Below, one piece after another: positions 8,011 through 16,601 of a DNA stretch of 64,000 nt; within the stretch, counting starts at the first letter, position 1, and each line of letters starts with the position of its first letter. The DNA comes from Rhodanobacter sp. FDAARGOS 1247. Lineage in GTDB: Bacteria > Pseudomonadota > Gammaproteobacteria > Xanthomonadales > Rhodanobacteraceae. The DNA lies in NCBI RefSeq assembly GCF_016889805.1, contig NZ_CP069535.1, positions 682,001 through 746,000 on the forward strand, given 5' to 3'. The notes below the pieces were generated by a model. It did not search any database. It worked only from the letters and a program-made list of their open reading frames with translations, and was not told where the DNA came from. Both the position numbers and the translations under genes were made by a program.

Positions 8011-9141
8011 TCAATAACCGCCGTGCGCCTTGCGCACCTGCTCCAGCGTCACCCGTCCGCGCATCACCCGATAGACCCAGCCGGTATAGAGGATGACGAT
8101 CGGCAACAGCACCGCGGTGACCAGCAGCATCAGTTGCAGGGTGCCGCGACTGGACGAGGCATCCCATACGGTCAGGCCGGAGCGCGGGTCCAGGCTGGAG
8201 GGCAGCAGGAACGGAAACAGCGCGAAGCCGGCCGAGGCGATCGTGCTGCCCACCATCAGGCTGCTGGCGATGAAGCCGGCCACGCTGCGCCGGCCGATCA
8301 GCGCCTGCACGCCCACGGCCGAGGCCAGCGCCAGCAACGGCGCCACCCAGAACCACGGATACTGCATGTAGCCCGCAAACCAGCTGCCACCCACCGCGAC
8401 CTGCTTGAACAATGGGTTGGCCGGGCCGTCGGTCACCACCGGTCCGGCGATGGCAAAACCGGGAACACCCCAGGCCAGCCACACCCCGGCCAGCACGTAC
8501 AGCACGGCGAACAGCAGGGTGGTCCAGCGTCCGACCGTCACCGCCCGCGCCGCGATCGCGTGGTCAGCCTTCATCGCGGCGAAACAGCTGCCATGCGCCA
8601 GCAGCATCGCCAGCGAGACCAGGCCGCACAGCAGCGCGAACGGATGCAGCAGGTCGAAGAAGCCGCCCTGCCAGCTCATCCGCAGATCGCCGTCGAAACG
8701 GAACGGCAGGCCCAGGAACAGATTGCCGAACGCCACGCCGGCCACCAGCATCACCACCACGCCGGATGCGCTGAGCACCCAGTCCCACGCTGATGCCCAG
8801 CGCGGGTCGTGGATCTTGCCGCGGAAATTGAAGCCGACCGGGCGCAGGATCAGTGCCAGCAGCACCAGCGCGATGGCGAAGTACATGCCCGAGAACGACA
8901 CCGCGTACAGCATCGGCCAGGCCGCGAAGGTGGCGCCGCCGGCCAGGATGAACCACACCTGGTTGCCTTCCCAGGTCGGCTCGATGCCTTCCAGCAGCAC
9001 CTGTCGTTCCTCGTTGTCGCGGCCCAGCACCTTCAGCAACGCGGCCACGCCGAAGTCGAAGCCGTCCATGATCGCGAAGCCGATCAGCAGCGTGCCGAGG
9101 ATGGCCCACCAGATCACCCGCAAGGTTTCATAGTCAAACAT
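8011..9141 (-). CDS. cydB: Cytochrome d ubiquinol oxidase subunit II
   Basis: A 376-residue integral membrane protein with about eight hydrophobic segments that pairs with CydA in the bd-type quinol oxidase. The N-terminus ([20 protein letters not shown]) and the [18 protein letters not shown] segment are diagnostic. The ATG at 9141 has an AGGAG-like site (AAAGGAGAACGGCG) just upstream. It is separated from cydA by 117 bases that hold two dispersed repeats, whereas cydX follows after only 15 bases. Confidence 0.97.
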   Translation of the reverse strand: MFDYETLRVIWWAILGTLLIGFAIMDGFDFGVAALLKVLGRDNEERQVLLEGIEPTWEGNQVWFILAGGATFAAWPMLYAVSFSGMYFAIALVLLALILRPVGFNFRGKIHDPRWASAWDWVLSASGVVVMLVAGVAFGNLFLGLPFRFDGDLRMSWQGGFFDLLHPFALLCGLVSLAMLLAHGSCFAAMKADHAIAARAVTVGRWTTLLFAVLYVLAGVWLAWGVPGFAIAGPVVTDGPANPLFKQVAVGGSWFAGYMQYPWFWVAPLLALASAVGVQALIGRRSVAGFIASSLMVGSTIASAGFALFPFLLPSSLDPRSGLTVWDASSSRGTLQLMLLVTAVLLPIVILYTGWVYRVMRGRVTLEQVRKAHGGY

Positions 9142-9158
9142 CGCCGTTCTCCTTTGCC

Positions 9159-9194
9159 TCCTCTCCCCCTCGGGGAGAGGATTGAGGTGAGGGG
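9159..9194. repeat. Dispersed CCTCTCCCC/GGGGAGAGG palindromic repeat
   Basis: CCTCTCCCC, a 3-base loop and GGGGAGAGG are followed by ATTGAGGTGAGGGG. It belongs to the same family as the copies near 9.26, 20.8, 22.6, 58.3-58.5 and 63.5-63.6 kb. It lies in the cydA-cydB gap. Confidence 0.75.
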
Positions 9195-9256
9195 CGGGCG
9201 CTCGCCATGGTGCTGATCGAAGCACGCTTCAATGTGTGCACCTCGCCAGCCCGGCC

Positions 9257-9292
9257 CATCATCCCAACCCTCTTCCCGCAGGCGAGGGGGAG
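9257..9292. repeat. Dispersed palindromic repeat overlapping the cydA 3' end
   Basis: The sequence CATCATCCCAACCCTCTTCCC, then GCAGGCGAGGGGGA, is a degenerate copy of the family. It runs into the last codons of cydA (stop at 9259-9261) and encodes its C-terminal SPSPAGRGLG. Confidence 0.65.
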
Positions 9293-10836
9293 CCATCCGT
9301 GGACGGCCAGATGCCCAGGCCATCCGGCCCCTTGCGCACGAACTTCAGCATCAGGAACACGTCGATCACCGCCAGCGCGGTATAGAACAGCACGAAGCCG
9401 CCCAGCGACGTCATTACCTGGCCTGCGCTCACCGACGACACGCCCAGCGCGGTGGGCAATACGCCCTCGATGGCCCACGGCTGGCGGCCGTACTCGGCGA
9501 CGATCCAGCCCAGCTCGATCGCGACCCAAGGCAGCGGCAGACTCCACAAGGCCAGGCGCAGATACCAGCGCTGCGTATCGAGCTGGCGCGTGCTGGCCTT
9601 CCAGAACGAGAAGGCGAACAGCGCGATGAAATAGAAGCCGCAGCCGACCATGATGCGGAACGCCCAGAACAGCACCGGCACGTTCGGGATGGTGCTGTCG
9701 GCGGCCTTCTGGATGTCTGCCGGGGTGGCCTGGCGCGGGTCGTCCACGTACTTCTTCAGCAGCAACGCATAGCCCAGGTCCTTGTCGTGCGCGGCCAGCG
9801 TGGCCCTGGCTTTTGCGTTGTCCCGGTCCTGACGCAGCACCAGCATGGCGTCGTAGGCCTGGATGCCGGTGCCGATCCGACCCTTGGCGGTCTCCACCAG
9901 TTCGGCGATGCCGGGCATCGTCTCGTCGATCGAACGGGTGCCGATCAGGCCCATGACCCAGGGAATCTTCACGGCATAGTCCGTGCTGCGTCGTTGCACG
10001 TCCGGAAGGCCAAACACGGTGAACGAGGCCGGCGCCGGCTCGGTGTGCCACATCGCCTCGATCGCGGCCATCTTCATCTTCTGGTTCAGCGACACCGTGT
10101 AGCCCGAGGCATCGCCGAGCACCACCACCGACAGCGCCGCAGCCAGGCCGAAGCTTGCGGCCACCGTCATCGAGCGTTTGGCGAAATCCACGTTGCGGCC
10201 GCGCAGCAGGTACCACGCGCTGATCGACAGCACGAACATCGCGCCCAGCACGTAGCCGGCGCTCACCGTGTGCACGAATTTCTCCTGCGCCACCGGGTTG
10301 AAGAACACCTCGGAGAACGAGGTCACCTCCATCCGCATCGTGGTCGGGTTGAACGCCGAACCGACCGGATGCTGCATCCACGCGTTGGCGACCAGGATCC
10401 ACAACGCCGACAGGCTGGTGCCCAGCGCGAGGAACCAGGTCACCAGCAGGTGCTTGATCCGCGAGATGCGATCCCAGCCCATGAAGAACACGCCGATCAG
10501 GGTGGCCTCCAGGAAGAACGCCATCAGTCCCTCGATCGCCAGCGGCGCGCCGAAGATGTCGCCCACGTAATGCGAGTAGTACGCCCAGTTCATGCCGAAC
10601 TGGAATTCCATGGTCACTCCGGTGGCCACGCCCATCGCGAAATTGATGCCGAACAGCACGCCCCAGAAGCGCACCATCTGCCTCCACACCTCGCGCCCGG
10701 TCATCACGTAGACGCTCTCCATGATGGCCAGCATCCACACCAGGCCCAGGGTCAGCGGCACGAACAGGAAGTGGTACATCGCGGTCAGCGCGAACTGCAG
10801 GCGCGACAGCGTGACGACATCGGCGTCGATGATCAT
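9259..10836 (-). CDS. cydA: Cytochrome d ubiquinol oxidase subunit I
   Basis: A 525-residue catalytic subunit of the bd-type terminal oxidase, which oxidises quinol in the cytoplasmic membrane and reduces O2 with high affinity. The haem ligand His lies in MYHFLFVPLTLG (about residue 22), and the GRQPWAIEGVLPT motif follows the Q-loop region. The length fits the E. coli-type long Q-loop class. The start overlaps the upstream cydP stop (ATGA). The last ten residues or so (SPSPAGRGLG) are encoded by a dispersed repeat and do not look like native CydA sequence. Confidence 0.97.
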   Translation of the reverse strand: MIIDADVVTLSRLQFALTAMYHFLFVPLTLGLVWMLAIMESVYVMTGREVWRQMVRFWGVLFGINFAMGVATGVTMEFQFGMNWAYYSHYVGDIFGAPLAIEGLMAFFLEATLIGVFFMGWDRISRIKHLLVTWFLALGTSLSALWILVANAWMQHPVGSAFNPTTMRMEVTSFSEVFFNPVAQEKFVHTVSAGYVLGAMFVLSISAWYLLRGRNVDFAKRSMTVAASFGLAAALSVVVLGDASGYTVSLNQKMKMAAIEAMWHTEPAPASFTVFGLPDVQRRSTDYAVKIPWVMGLIGTRSIDETMPGIAELVETAKGRIGTGIQAYDAMLVLRQDRDNAKARATLAAHDKDLGYALLLKKYVDDPRQATPADIQKAADSTIPNVPVLFWAFRIMVGCGFYFIALFAFSFWKASTRQLDTQRWYLRLALWSLPLPWVAIELGWIVAEYGRQPWAIEGVLPTALGVSSVSAGQVMTSLGGFVLFYTALAVIDVFLMLKFVRKGPDGLGIWPSTDGSPSPAGRGLG

Positions 10837-11063
10837 GGGCGGGCTTCCGCGGCGGCGTGGGACGCGGGGGCGAGCCGCTGCGCGATCGCCTCCGCGCTGG
10901 TGTCGGGCTTCGGCTGCGGTGCAAACACCACCCACCAGATCAGCGTCAGCGCCGCGATCTTCAGCGCGATGATCGCGAACAGTTCAAGGCTCAACCGCCG
11001 CAATGGCCGCGGCGACGTGCCGAAGGTCTCGGCGGAAGTGCTGGAAACCGGGGAGCTGGACAT
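10833..11063 (-). CDS. cydP: Small membrane protein upstream of cydA (CydP-like)
   Basis: A 76-residue protein with a polar N-terminus, one clear transmembrane helix (ELFAIIALKIAALTLIWWVV, about residues 28-47) and a polar tail. Size, topology and position match the small CydP-type proteins encoded at the head of cyd operons in Xanthomonadales and relatives. It overlaps cydA by 4 bases (ATGA). A role as an accessory subunit or assembly factor is inferred from context, and the name is used on that basis. Confidence 0.75.
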   Translation of the reverse strand: MSSSPVSSTSAETFGTSPRPLRRLSLELFAIIALKIAALTLIWWVVFAPQPKPDTSAEAIAQRLAPASHAAAEARP

Positions 11064-11145
11064 GCGACGAATCCGGGCCTTGCCTGCCCGTCAGCATACG
11101 CCGCGGGGATGTCTCGGCCATGTGGACGAATGTCGCAGCGGCGAC

Positions 11146-12462
11146 TTACAGCATGCCGAACGCATCCCGGGTGAGGTTTTCCGGCGCGTCGTCGGTGCAC
11201 GCCACGTCGTCCTCGATGCGGATGCCGCCGTACTGGCGGAAGTGGTCGACCTTCGCCCAGTCGATGTCGGCCGCGATCGGTTTGTCGCGCAGTTCGGCCA
11301 GCAGCATGTCGATGAAATACAGGCCGGGCTCGATCGTCACCACCATGCCCGGCTCCAGCACGCGGGTCATGCGCAGGTACGGATGGCCGTCCGGACGGGC
11401 GATGCTGCCGCCGCGTTCGCCTTGCTGGAAGCCGGCCACGTCGTGCACCTGCAGGCCGATCGGATGGCCCAGGCCGTGCGGAAAGAACGCGCCGGTCACG
11501 CCGGACTCGACCGCGCTTTCCGCGCTCATGCGCAGGAAGCCATGCTCGCGCAGCACGCCGGCCAGCACGTGGTGGGCATGGATGTGCAGCTCGGGGTAGC
11601 CCTGCCCGGCGCGCACTTTCGCCGCGAAGCCGCGCTGCGCGGCGTCGACGCTGTCGATCAGCGACTGGAATTCGCCCGCCTGCGGCGAGGCGTAGGTGCG
11701 GGTGATGTCGCTGGCGTAACCCGCCGCGCTGGCGCCGGCGTCGATCAGGAACGAGCGCGACGCCGCCGGCGGCGTGCGGTCGAAGTGCGTGTAGTGCAGC
11801 ACCGCGCCGTGTTCGTTCAGGGCCACGATGCTGGCGTAGGGCAACTCGGCATCGATCTGTTTCGCGGCAGCGAGATAGGCCATGTGGATGCCGAACTCGC
11901 TTTCGCCGGCGTGGAACGCCGCTTCGGCGGCGTGATGGGCGCGCGTGCCGATGCGGCTGGCTTCGCGCATCAGGGCCAGTTCGTACGGCGTCTTGTAGCT
12001 GCGGTGCCAGTGCAGGTAGTCGAGCACGGCCGGCGGGTTGTTCGCCTCCACGCCATCGGTGACGGGGCAGGCGGCGGCGATCACCGCGCGCCTGCCGGCG
12101 GGCAGTTGCGCGATCGCTTCGGCGGCGCTGCGCACGATCACGATGTCGAAGTGCTCCACCCAGTAGCCGTGCGGCGCCGCAGGCACCACGTGCCAGTAGT
12201 CGCGCGGCTGCACGAAGACCAGCTTCGGCTTGCTGCCCGGCGTGTACGCGACCCAGCTGCCCGGCGCGTCGGTCAGCGGCAGCCAGTGCTTGAAGTGCGG
12301 ATTGACCACGAACGGGTAGTCCTGGTCGTCGAGGAACTTGCCCGGCGGCGTGCCGGCGGCGACCAGCAGGTGGTCGTAGCCGCCCAGCGCAAGCGCGCGG
12401 TCGGCGCGTTCGCGCACGGTGGCGAGGTGCTGCGGATACAGCGGGGCGAACAAGTCGGACAT
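11146..12462 (-). CDS. pepQ: Xaa-Pro dipeptidase (prolidase)
   Basis: A 438-residue M24 metallopeptidase of the PepQ type (E. coli 443). It hydrolyses X-Pro dipeptides, and some members hydrolyse organophosphates. The metal site is complete: Asp in FLIDAGASA, Asp in ASDITRTY, His in FFPHGLGHPIGLQVHD, Glu in VVTIEPGLYF and Glu in GGIRIEDD. The ATG at 12462 is preceded by GCAGGAGTCTCC, a strong ribosome-binding site. It sits upstream of the cyd operon on the same strand, so with pepP this locus carries two M24 proline peptidases flanking cydPABX. Confidence 0.95.
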   Translation of the reverse strand: MSDLFAPLYPQHLATVRERADRALALGGYDHLLVAAGTPPGKFLDDQDYPFVVNPHFKHWLPLTDAPGSWVAYTPGSKPKLVFVQPRDYWHVVPAAPHGYWVEHFDIVIVRSAAEAIAQLPAGRRAVIAAACPVTDGVEANNPPAVLDYLHWHRSYKTPYELALMREASRIGTRAHHAAEAAFHAGESEFGIHMAYLAAAKQIDAELPYASIVALNEHGAVLHYTHFDRTPPAASRSFLIDAGASAAGYASDITRTYASPQAGEFQSLIDSVDAAQRGFAAKVRAGQGYPELHIHAHHVLAGVLREHGFLRMSAESAVESGVTGAFFPHGLGHPIGLQVHDVAGFQQGERGGSIARPDGHPYLRMTRVLEPGMVVTIEPGLYFIDMLLAELRDKPIAADIDWAKVDHFRQYGGIRIEDDVACTDDAPENLTRDAFGML

Positions 12463-12595
12463 GGAGACTCCTGCGACGACGAATCGTTGCGCGGCCGCCG
12501 CGCGGATGCGGCGGGAGCGAGCGTTTCGCGGTGGACCGGGGATGGGCGGGGCAGGCGTCATGATGACGCCGCCGCGCCGCAACTTCCAGTCAGGG

Positions 12596-12943
12596 TCAGG
12601 CCTGCGCCAGCCAGCTCTCGAGGCGTGCGGCGTCGGCGTCGCTGATCGCCACGATGCGATAGCCGGCCCAGATCTGCCCGGAACTGGCGGCCGCTTCGTG
12701 CCACTGTTCCTGGATGCCGACCTCGATCGGTTGCGACTGGGTCAGCATCCGGCCCGAGCCGGGCAGGGTCATGCTGACCTGATACAAGGCCTCGCTGCGC
12801 GGCGCCTGGGCGCTGATCAGCAGCATGCCGGTGCTGGAAAGATTGCCGAGGTGGCCGATCGGCAGGCCGCTGATCACGTCGGTGACGATCGCATTGACGG
12901 AGGCCCGCTTGCGCTCGGCACGGCGCTGGTTGCTGGTGCTCAT
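12596..12943 (-). CDS. PilZ-domain protein
   Basis: A 115-residue single-domain PilZ protein, a likely cyclic di-GMP receptor. Both ligand motifs are visible: an Arg-rich RRAERKR near residues 7-13 and NLSSTG (N/DxSxxG) near residue 34. Its ATG overlaps the stop of the upstream DUF1631 gene (ATGA), so the two are translationally coupled and probably functionally linked. Xanthomonadales use many such proteins in motility, pilus and virulence control, and this one's target is unknown. Confidence 0.88.
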   Translation of the reverse strand: MSTSNQRRAERKRASVNAIVTDVISGLPIGHLGNLSSTGMLLISAQAPRSEALYQVSMTLPGSGRMLTQSQPIEVGIQEQWHEAAASSGQIWAGYRIVAISDADAARLESWLAQA

Positions 12944-15306
12944 GGGCGGGCGCTCCCGGACGGCGGGCGTCGTGGCTGCAGGCTGCCGGTGAGGCTGCGC
13001 CATGCGCGGTCGAGCAGGCTGTCCGGCTGGGCCGGCACTTCGCAGACGCGGCCGCTGGCGACTTCATGGGCAAGCTGGGTCAGGCTCATTTCCTCGCCGC
13101 GCTGGCCGCGCCGGCTGACCAGCAGGCAGCGGCCGGACATCGGCGAGTACCAGGCCAGCTTGCGTCGGGAGATCTGCCCGCTGGCCGGGTCGATGAACTC
13201 GAACCAGCTGCCGAACGGCAGTTCCTTCAGATGCTGTTCGATGCGCCGCACCCGCGGATCGACCGCGTCATCCTGCTGCTGCGACGTCGCCGCGGCGGCC
13301 GGCGCATGCGGCGGCGCCGGTTCGCTGCGGGCCGCCGGCGCGGTCGTGCTTTTGCGCGGGGACGGCGGGGCGGCGGCCGGGCCTGCCATCGTTTCGTGGC
13401 TGGACTGTTGCTCGCCCAGCCGCTGGTGCTGCTTCAGGCGCAGCGCCAGGTCGGTGGCGCTGGGTAGCTCGGTGGAGGGGTCCGGCGTGCCGGCGCCCAG
13501 CAGCCGCTGGGCCACCTGCACCGCCTCTTCGGCGTGCATGCCGATCTGCTGCAGGCCCGATTCCACTTCCGTCTGCAGGTGCAGGCGGTCGTCGACCGGC
13601 AGGCGGCCGAGCAGCTGGTCGGTGATCTTCAGTTGCTCGCGGAACGCCTCGCTCTGTTCGCCGTGGCGCAGCAGGGTCAGCGCCAGCACGTCCGACCAGG
13701 CGCGGTCGAGCAGGGCGCGCAGCAGGCCACGCGGTGGCGATTGCGCGAACCGCTCGGCCATCAGCTCGCCGGCGCGGCGACGTGCCTGGTCGAGTCGCTC
13801 GCGACCCTGGGCCGCTTCCACGTGGCGCCGCTCGGCGGCCTGCGCCTTGCGCGTGAGCAGGGCCAGATGATGTTCGATGTCGGCCAGCAAGGTGGTGTAC
13901 AGGCCGGCGCTGGGCGGCTCCTGGTTGGCGCGGCTGACCAATTGCTCCAGCTTGCTCGCCAGCGGCCGGTTGCTTTCGTCGTCGCTGCCGTCCAGCCAGT
14001 CGTTGGCGGCGGCGGTGACGGTGTCCAGCAGCCGGCGTGCCGGGTGCTCGCGTTTCTCGAAGAAGCCATGGTCGGCCACGGCCATGCGCAGCACCGGCAA
14101 CTGCAGGTCGGTCAGCAGGTGGCTGGCGTTGCCGCCCTGCTGCAGCTGATGGCCGAGCTGCTCGAACAGGCGCGCGACCAGCTCCACCGTGTCGCCCTGT
14201 TCGTCGCTGAGCTGGGTGCGTGGCGCGCCGGCGGGCTTGCCGAAGTTGAGCTGGGCCACCAGTTCCTCGCGCAGGCGGGCGGCGGTGCGCAGTTCGCGGC
14301 TGGCCTGGTCGGTGACCTGGGCCAGGTGCTGCTGCAAGGCGCCCAGTGCCGACTGCAGTTCGTCCTCGCTGGCCGCGCGCCCGGCGGAGCCGCCGCTGAG
14401 ACCGCCCTGGACGGCGCGTTGCTGCGCCAGCAGATCGCGCAGGGATTCCAGTACCTCGATCGGCGCTCCCGGCGCGCCGCCCGATGCATGGGCGGGCGTG
14501 GCGCTTGCGCCGAGGCTTGCCGGTGTCGTCGCGGCTTCGCCGGCGGCCTCACCGCCGGCGCCGGTGGTGCGGGATCGCTTGCCGATGTTCCGCGGGATCG
14601 GGATGCTGCGCAGCTGCGGCAGGATGCCGTCGGCCTTGAGCTGGGCGTTGATGCTCTCGTACAGCGGGCCCAGCGGCTGGATCACCCACTGATCGAAGTG
14701 CTGCAGCAACAGCAGCTGGTGCTTGAGCGGCAGCTCGAACTCGCTGCTGGCGGCGTGGCAGGCCCTGGCCATGGCGTGAGGACCGAGGGGCAGCGCCGGG
14801 CCTTCCAGCGGCGGCGCGCCGATCAGTACCGCCAGCCGGTAACCCAGTTCGTACAGGGTGTTGCTGTGGCGGACCTCGCCGCGGGCGCCCAGCTGTTCGA
14901 GCATCATGGCCACTTCCTGCTCGCCCGGGTCGACCAGTTCGAGCACCTGCCACGACTTCTCGTTGCCGGCCGACTCGGCCGAGTCGGGGTTGCGCTCGTC
15001 TACCTGGTCGAGCGCGGCGCCGAGCTGTTCCATGAAGCGCTGGGCAAACGCGGCGCGATCCTGCAGCACGCGTTGCCGACTGGCGAAGCAATCCTGCTGG
15101 ACGCCGGCATTGTGGGCGCGCTCGGCCAGCGCAAACAGCTGTTTCTCGAATTCGCCCAGGCAGCGCCGCAGGGGTTCCTGCAGTCCTTCCACGCACAGCG
15201 TGTAACTGGTTTCGAACAGGCGCTGCGCACGCGCAGGCCAGCGCGCGCTAGTCCTGCCGCCCTGATGCGACGCAAACGAGTGACGTCGATCGTGTCCGAC
15301 ATCCAT
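12940..15306 (-). CDS. DUF1631 family protein
   Basis: A 788-residue soluble, mostly helical protein of the DUF1631 family (sometimes misnamed thymidine phosphorylase). It has no signal peptide. The N-terminal half (about residues 30-300) and a middle block with LDTVTAAANDWLDG and ALTLLRHGEQSEAF are conserved in the family. A low-complexity Ala/Gly/Pro linker lies at about 250-290 and another near 640-690. The C-terminal 120 residues, around FGSWFEFIDPASGQISRRKL, look like a separate beta-rich module. The ATG at 15306 was chosen. It overlaps the PilZ gene, suggesting a shared c-di-GMP output. Function unknown. Confidence 0.82.
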   Translation of the reverse strand: MDVGHDRRHSFASHQGGRTSARWPARAQRLFETSYTLCVEGLQEPLRRCLGEFEKQLFALAERAHNAGVQQDCFASRQRVLQDRAAFAQRFMEQLGAALDQVDERNPDSAESAGNEKSWQVLELVDPGEQEVAMMLEQLGARGEVRHSNTLYELGYRLAVLIGAPPLEGPALPLGPHAMARACHAASSEFELPLKHQLLLLQHFDQWVIQPLGPLYESINAQLKADGILPQLRSIPIPRNIGKRSRTTGAGGEAAGEAATTPASLGASATPAHASGGAPGAPIEVLESLRDLLAQQRAVQGGLSGGSAGRAASEDELQSALGALQQHLAQVTDQASRELRTAARLREELVAQLNFGKPAGAPRTQLSDEQGDTVELVARLFEQLGHQLQQGGNASHLLTDLQLPVLRMAVADHGFFEKREHPARRLLDTVTAAANDWLDGSDDESNRPLASKLEQLVSRANQEPPSAGLYTTLLADIEHHLALLTRKAQAAERRHVEAAQGRERLDQARRRAGELMAERFAQSPPRGLLRALLDRAWSDVLALTLLRHGEQSEAFREQLKITDQLLGRLPVDDRLHLQTEVESGLQQIGMHAEEAVQVAQRLLGAGTPDPSTELPSATDLALRLKQHQRLGEQQSSHETMAGPAAAPPSPRKSTTAPAARSEPAPPHAPAAAATSQQQDDAVDPRVRRIEQHLKELPFGSWFEFIDPASGQISRRKLAWYSPMSGRCLLVSRRGQRGEEMSLTQLAHEVASGRVCEVPAQPDSLLDRAWRSLTGSLQPRRPPSGSARP

Positions 15307-15611
15307 GCAAGTGCCTGTGAATTCCCCCCGGAGCGGCCAGTTTATGCTGGTTCCCGCGGCTATGCCATGCGGAGGCCGAAATTCGGGGGACGACGATCGA
15401 CGGGGTCGTGGCGAAAGCGGGCATGCGATGGTCGCCCCGAGCCGCCGGGGCAGGTCTATATTGTGCGGCCGGAAAGGTTCGCGACGACGTTGTGTTGATG
15501 CCTGTTCGGGCAGGTTGGCGAATTGGCGGGCGATCGCTGCGCCGCGGTGCGGGGTCATGCGAATGCCGGTGTGTGGCACGCTCTGGCCGGACAGGGCAGG
15601 GAAAACAGGCA
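15307..15611. other. Divergent intergenic region (305 bp)
   Basis: This lies between the DUF1631 gene and the LysM lipoprotein gene. A TATATT at 15457-15462 could be a -10 box for the plus-strand gene, but no -35 is convincing. No RNA gene or reading frame with family similarity is seen. Confidence 0.4.
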
Positions 15612-16553
15612 GTGCAAACGACATCGACAAGATCCTGGCGCCGCCAGCCACGGCAATGGACGACGCCGTGCGCGACGCTACTGCTGGTACTGGCGGTATC
15701 CGGTTGCGTGCGACCGACCCGTTCCGTGGTGGTCAGCCCTTCGGCCCCGCGCGCGACGGGTGTTGCCCGCACGGTGGGCACTGATGCGTCGTTTGCGACG
15801 ATCGTCGACGAGCTGCAGCATGGTCATTACGCGGAAGGCGAACAGGCGCTGCGCCAGCATCTGGCGAGGCATCCGGGCGATCGTGCGGCGCAGGCCATGC
15901 TGCACCAGCTCACCGGCGATCCGCAGCAGTTGCTTGGCCGTTCGTCGCAGGCCCATGTGGTGCAGGAAGGTGAGTCCTACAGCTTGCTGGCGGCTCGTCA
16001 TCTCGGTGATGCCCGCCGGTTCCTGATCCTGGCGCGCTACAACGGTTCGACCAACCCCTCGCGCTTGCAGGTGGGCCAGACGGTGCAGTTGCCGATGTCC
16101 GGGGCCGCTGTCCCGGCGGATGCGGAGCCGGCGGTGGCTGGCACCGGCGAAGCCGGTCGTGGCGCCACGGGCGAGCCGTCGGCACCGGCGCAGGCGGATG
16201 CGCGACGCCCCGTGGCGGCAGTCGCGGAATCATCGGCGCAGAAGGCGCGACGGTTGCAGAAGGAAAGCGTGGCCCTGCTCGGCCAGGGGCAACGACAGCA
16301 GGCGCTGGCGCGCCTCGACGAAGCCTTGACCATCGATCCGCGGCTGCCGCCGGGCGGGTCCGGGGCGGCGTCCCTGCGCAAGGATCTGCTGGCCGGATGC
16401 CACCAGCGGGCCATCGTGCTGTATCGCAACCAGCAGCTGGACCCGGCCATCGCGTTGTGGGACCACGTGCTGGCCATCGATCCGGACTATGAGCCGGCCA
16501 CCATCTACCGCGCCCGCGCGCTCGAGTTGAAGCAGCGGCTCAAGCAGTTCTGA
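15612..16553 (+). CDS. Lipoprotein with LysM domain and TPR repeats
   Basis: A 313-residue predicted lipoprotein. The start is GTG at 15612, after an AGGGCAGGG ribosome-binding site. A basic N-region and hydrophobic LLLVLAVSG end at lipobox Cys32. Residues about 55-100 resemble a short TPR unit. A LysM-like domain follows (HVVQEGESYSLLAARHLGD ... LQVGQTVQLP), suggesting peptidoglycan binding. A Pro/Ala linker leads to two TPR units (about 215-310) with the DPDYEPATIYRARALELKQR end. It converges on the kinase gene, and a role as its envelope partner is inference. Confidence 0.8.
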   Translation: MQTTSTRSWRRQPRQWTTPCATLLLVLAVSGCVRPTRSVVVSPSAPRATGVARTVGTDASFATIVDELQHGHYAEGEQALRQHLARHPGDRAAQAMLHQLTGDPQQLLGRSSQAHVVQEGESYSLLAARHLGDARRFLILARYNGSTNPSRLQVGQTVQLPMSGAAVPADAEPAVAGTGEAGRGATGEPSAPAQADARRPVAAVAESSAQKARRLQKESVALLGQGQRQQALARLDEALTIDPRLPPGGSGAASLRKDLLAGCHQRAIVLYRNQQLDPAIALWDHVLAIDPDYEPATIYRARALELKQRLKQF

Positions 16554-16601
16554 TCGTCGGGCACGGGCAGTGGGCGGGATGCCGCCGGATCGCGTCGTCG
16601 A

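Noticed and set aside
12463..12595. A small gene in the 133-base gap between pepQ and the PilZ gene
   Set aside because: No frame has a start with a ribosome-binding site and family similarity.
9232..12645. A very long open frame (over 1100 codons) on the plus strand opposite cydA, cydP and pepQ
   Set aside because: Its His/Arg/Gln-rich composition is that of a mirror frame in GC-rich DNA, and both real genes on the other strand have intact catalytic motifs.
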